This document shows positions 13,357 through 14,183 of a DNA stretch of 14,183 nt, in pieces. Numbering within the stretch: the stretch's first letter is position 1; the number at the start of each line of letters is the position of its first letter. The stretch comes from Actinomycetota bacterium (GTDB taxonomy: Bacteria > Actinomycetota > Acidimicrobiia > Acidimicrobiales > CADCSY01), in assembly GCA_019348335.1 (NCBI GenBank), contig JAHWJR010000033.1:1-14183 (forward strand), given 5' to 3'. The notes under the pieces are model-generated. The model was not told where the DNA came from. It searched no databases and saw only the letters and a program-made list of their open reading frames with translations. Both the position numbers and the translations under genes were made by a program.

Positions 13357-14056
13357 GCCAGCGGTCGACCAGCGGCGGCAACTCGGAGAGGTTCGAGACC
13401 ACGGCGTCGGGGGTGACGTCCCAGGCCGGTGCGTGGTCGTTGGCCATCAGCACCGTACGCATCCCCGCCCGCTGGGCCCCCCACATGTCGTCGTAGGGAC
13501 GGTCACCGACGAACACGGCGGCGGCGGGGTCGGCCACCCCGACGGCGTCGAGCGCGGCCCGGAACACCGACGGATGAGGCTTGAGGTGCGGCGTCTCGCT
13601 CGTGTAGAGCCGAGCGTCGAGCAGGCCGGCCAACCCGTCGCGCTCGAGGAAGCGCTCGTGGAAGGCCGGGGGCCAGTGCGTGTTCGACAACAGGCCCAGG
13701 CGCATCCCACGCTCGCGCAGTGCCGCCAGGGTCGGGGCGGCGTCGTGGTGGTGGCGGATGTGCGGCGTCCAGGCGTCGAGGTGGCGCACCGCCGCCTCCT
13801 CGAGCACGGCCTCGGCCACGTCGAGCCCCAGCTCGGCCGAGGCCTCACCGACCAGGTCGGCCAGCGTGCCGGAGCGGCAGGCGCCGGCGGTGCGCTCCCA
13901 GAACCGGGCCTCCACCGCGCACAGGCGCTCGGCCACCTCGGCCTCCCGCTCCGGGGCCAGGTGGCGGGCGGCCAGCGTCCACACGTCGACCATCTCGAGG
14001 GGCACGAACTCCGACAGCGTGCCGCCCCAGTCGAAGATCACCGCCTCCACCGCCAT
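13352..14056 (-). CDS. HAD-superfamily hydrolase
   Basis: This 234-aa protein has the four HAD motifs. Motif I is FDWGGT with nucleophile Asp9, motif II LLSNTHW with Ser124, motif III KPHPSVF with Lys159, and motif IV VFVGDRPYDD with Asp185 and Asp190. The helical cap is at about residues 15-100. The acid/base residue two positions after the nucleophile, normally Asp, is Gly11, which resembles phosphonatase (DWAGT) more than typical phosphatases. The substrate is probably a small phosphorylated metabolite, but phosphate transfer could be weaker or different. It starts with ATG and has no good Shine-Dalgarno sequence; a TACGGT lies eight bases upstream. It is convergent to the phosphatase gene, 16 bases away. 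Confidence 0.88.
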   Translation of the reverse strand: MAVEAVIFDWGGTLSEFVPLEMVDVWTLAARHLAPEREAEVAERLCAVEARFWERTAGACRSGTLADLVGEASAELGLDVAEAVLEEAAVRHLDAWTPHIRHHHDAAPTLAALRERGMRLGLLSNTHWPPAFHERFLERDGLAGLLDARLYTSETPHLKPHPSVFRAALDAVGVADPAAAVFVGDRPYDDMWGAQRAGMRTVLMANDHAPAWDVTPDAVVSNLSELPPLVDRWR

Positions 14057-14064
14057 CCCCGGCG

Positions 14065-14070
14065 ACCGTA
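14065..14070 (-). promoter_or_regulatory. Possible -10 element (TACGGT) for the HAD gene
   Basis: On the minus strand TACGGT ends eight bases before the ATG at 14056. No Shine-Dalgarno sequence lies between, and no -35 is evident. This arrangement fits leaderless transcription. Confidence 0.3.
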
Positions 14071-14120
14071 GCGGCCCTCGTGCCCGGCGGCAGGCGCCCC
14101 GCGCCAGCGCCGTCGCTCTG

Positions 14121-14127
14121 TGATACT
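14121..14127 (+). promoter_or_regulatory. Possible -10 element (TGATACT) for a rightward gene
   Basis: GATACT matches four of six bases of TATAAT and lies in an AT-richer patch. It is 34 bases before a possible GTG start with a ribosome binding site. No clear -35 is seen. Confidence 0.3.
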
Positions 14128-14161
14128 GCCCCGGCAGGTCGGGCCAGGAAGGTGGGAACCG

Positions 14162-14183
14162 GTGGCCGGTCTCGGAGGTCGAA
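14162..14183 (+). CDS. Possible start of a gene cut by the window edge
   Basis: AGGAAGG (14146-14152) lies nine bases before GTG GCC GGT CTC GGA GGT CGA, which would encode MAGLGGR and then leave the window. A second GTG at 14152 sits too close to the AGGAAGG. Seven codons are too few to identify a product, and the reading is tentative. Confidence 0.25.

Noticed and set aside
14131..14160. Small SRP RNA, from the GCAGGTC...AGGAAGG pattern
   Set aside because: The conserved GGTCCGGAAGGAAGCAGC core is not matched, and the stretch is better read as a ribosome binding site region.

Overview
This is a chromosomal window from a very GC-rich bacterium. High-GC Actinomycetota fit best: GTG starts and 4-base stop/start overlaps are common, a tRNA lacks an encoded CCA, and there is an LPxTG-type sortase substrate. 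The class cannot be fixed from the sequence. Most of the window is ordinary chromosome. The accessory-looking part is roughly 1-5900.

Left part (1-3141). The window opens on the 3' half of a tRNA-Ser gene. An AbrB/MazE-like antitoxin follows, and its PIN toxin survives only as a frameshifted, truncated stub. A secreted trypsin-like protease comes next. Convergent to it is a two-gene membrane operon: an HTTM-domain (vitamin K-dependent carboxylase-like) protein and its small TWNLFAPDP-type partner.

Surface part (3142-5953). A divergent intergenic region of about 395 bases precedes a Gly/Asp-rich exported protein with a C-terminal LPRTG sorting signal. A strong hairpin terminator follows it, then an exported caspase-like peptidase with an EF-hand loop. 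Protease, sorted protein and caspase share an L-L-(D/G)-x-L-L-G-G motif next to Gly/Asp-rich sequence. This suggests, without proving, that they work together outside the cell.

Transport part (5952-9676, minus strand). A tightly coupled ABC import operon reads leader ORF (17 aa), small ORF (32 aa), substrate-binding lipoprotein, ATPase and fused double permease. Every junction is a 4-base ATGA or GTGA overlap. The binding protein looks like the phosphonate/selenate group of PhnD-like proteins, and the best reading is an oxyanion importer, possibly for selenate.

Right part (9803-14183). xseA and xseB encode exonuclease VII. A GAF-PAS-PP2C (SpoIIE/RsbU type) phosphatase follows, and a convergent HAD hydrolase lies beyond it. 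The right edge shows a promoter-like element and a possible GTG start of a gene that runs out of the window. Several genes without a Shine-Dalgarno sequence have a TAnnnT-like element 6-8 bases before the ATG, consistent with leaderless transcription.
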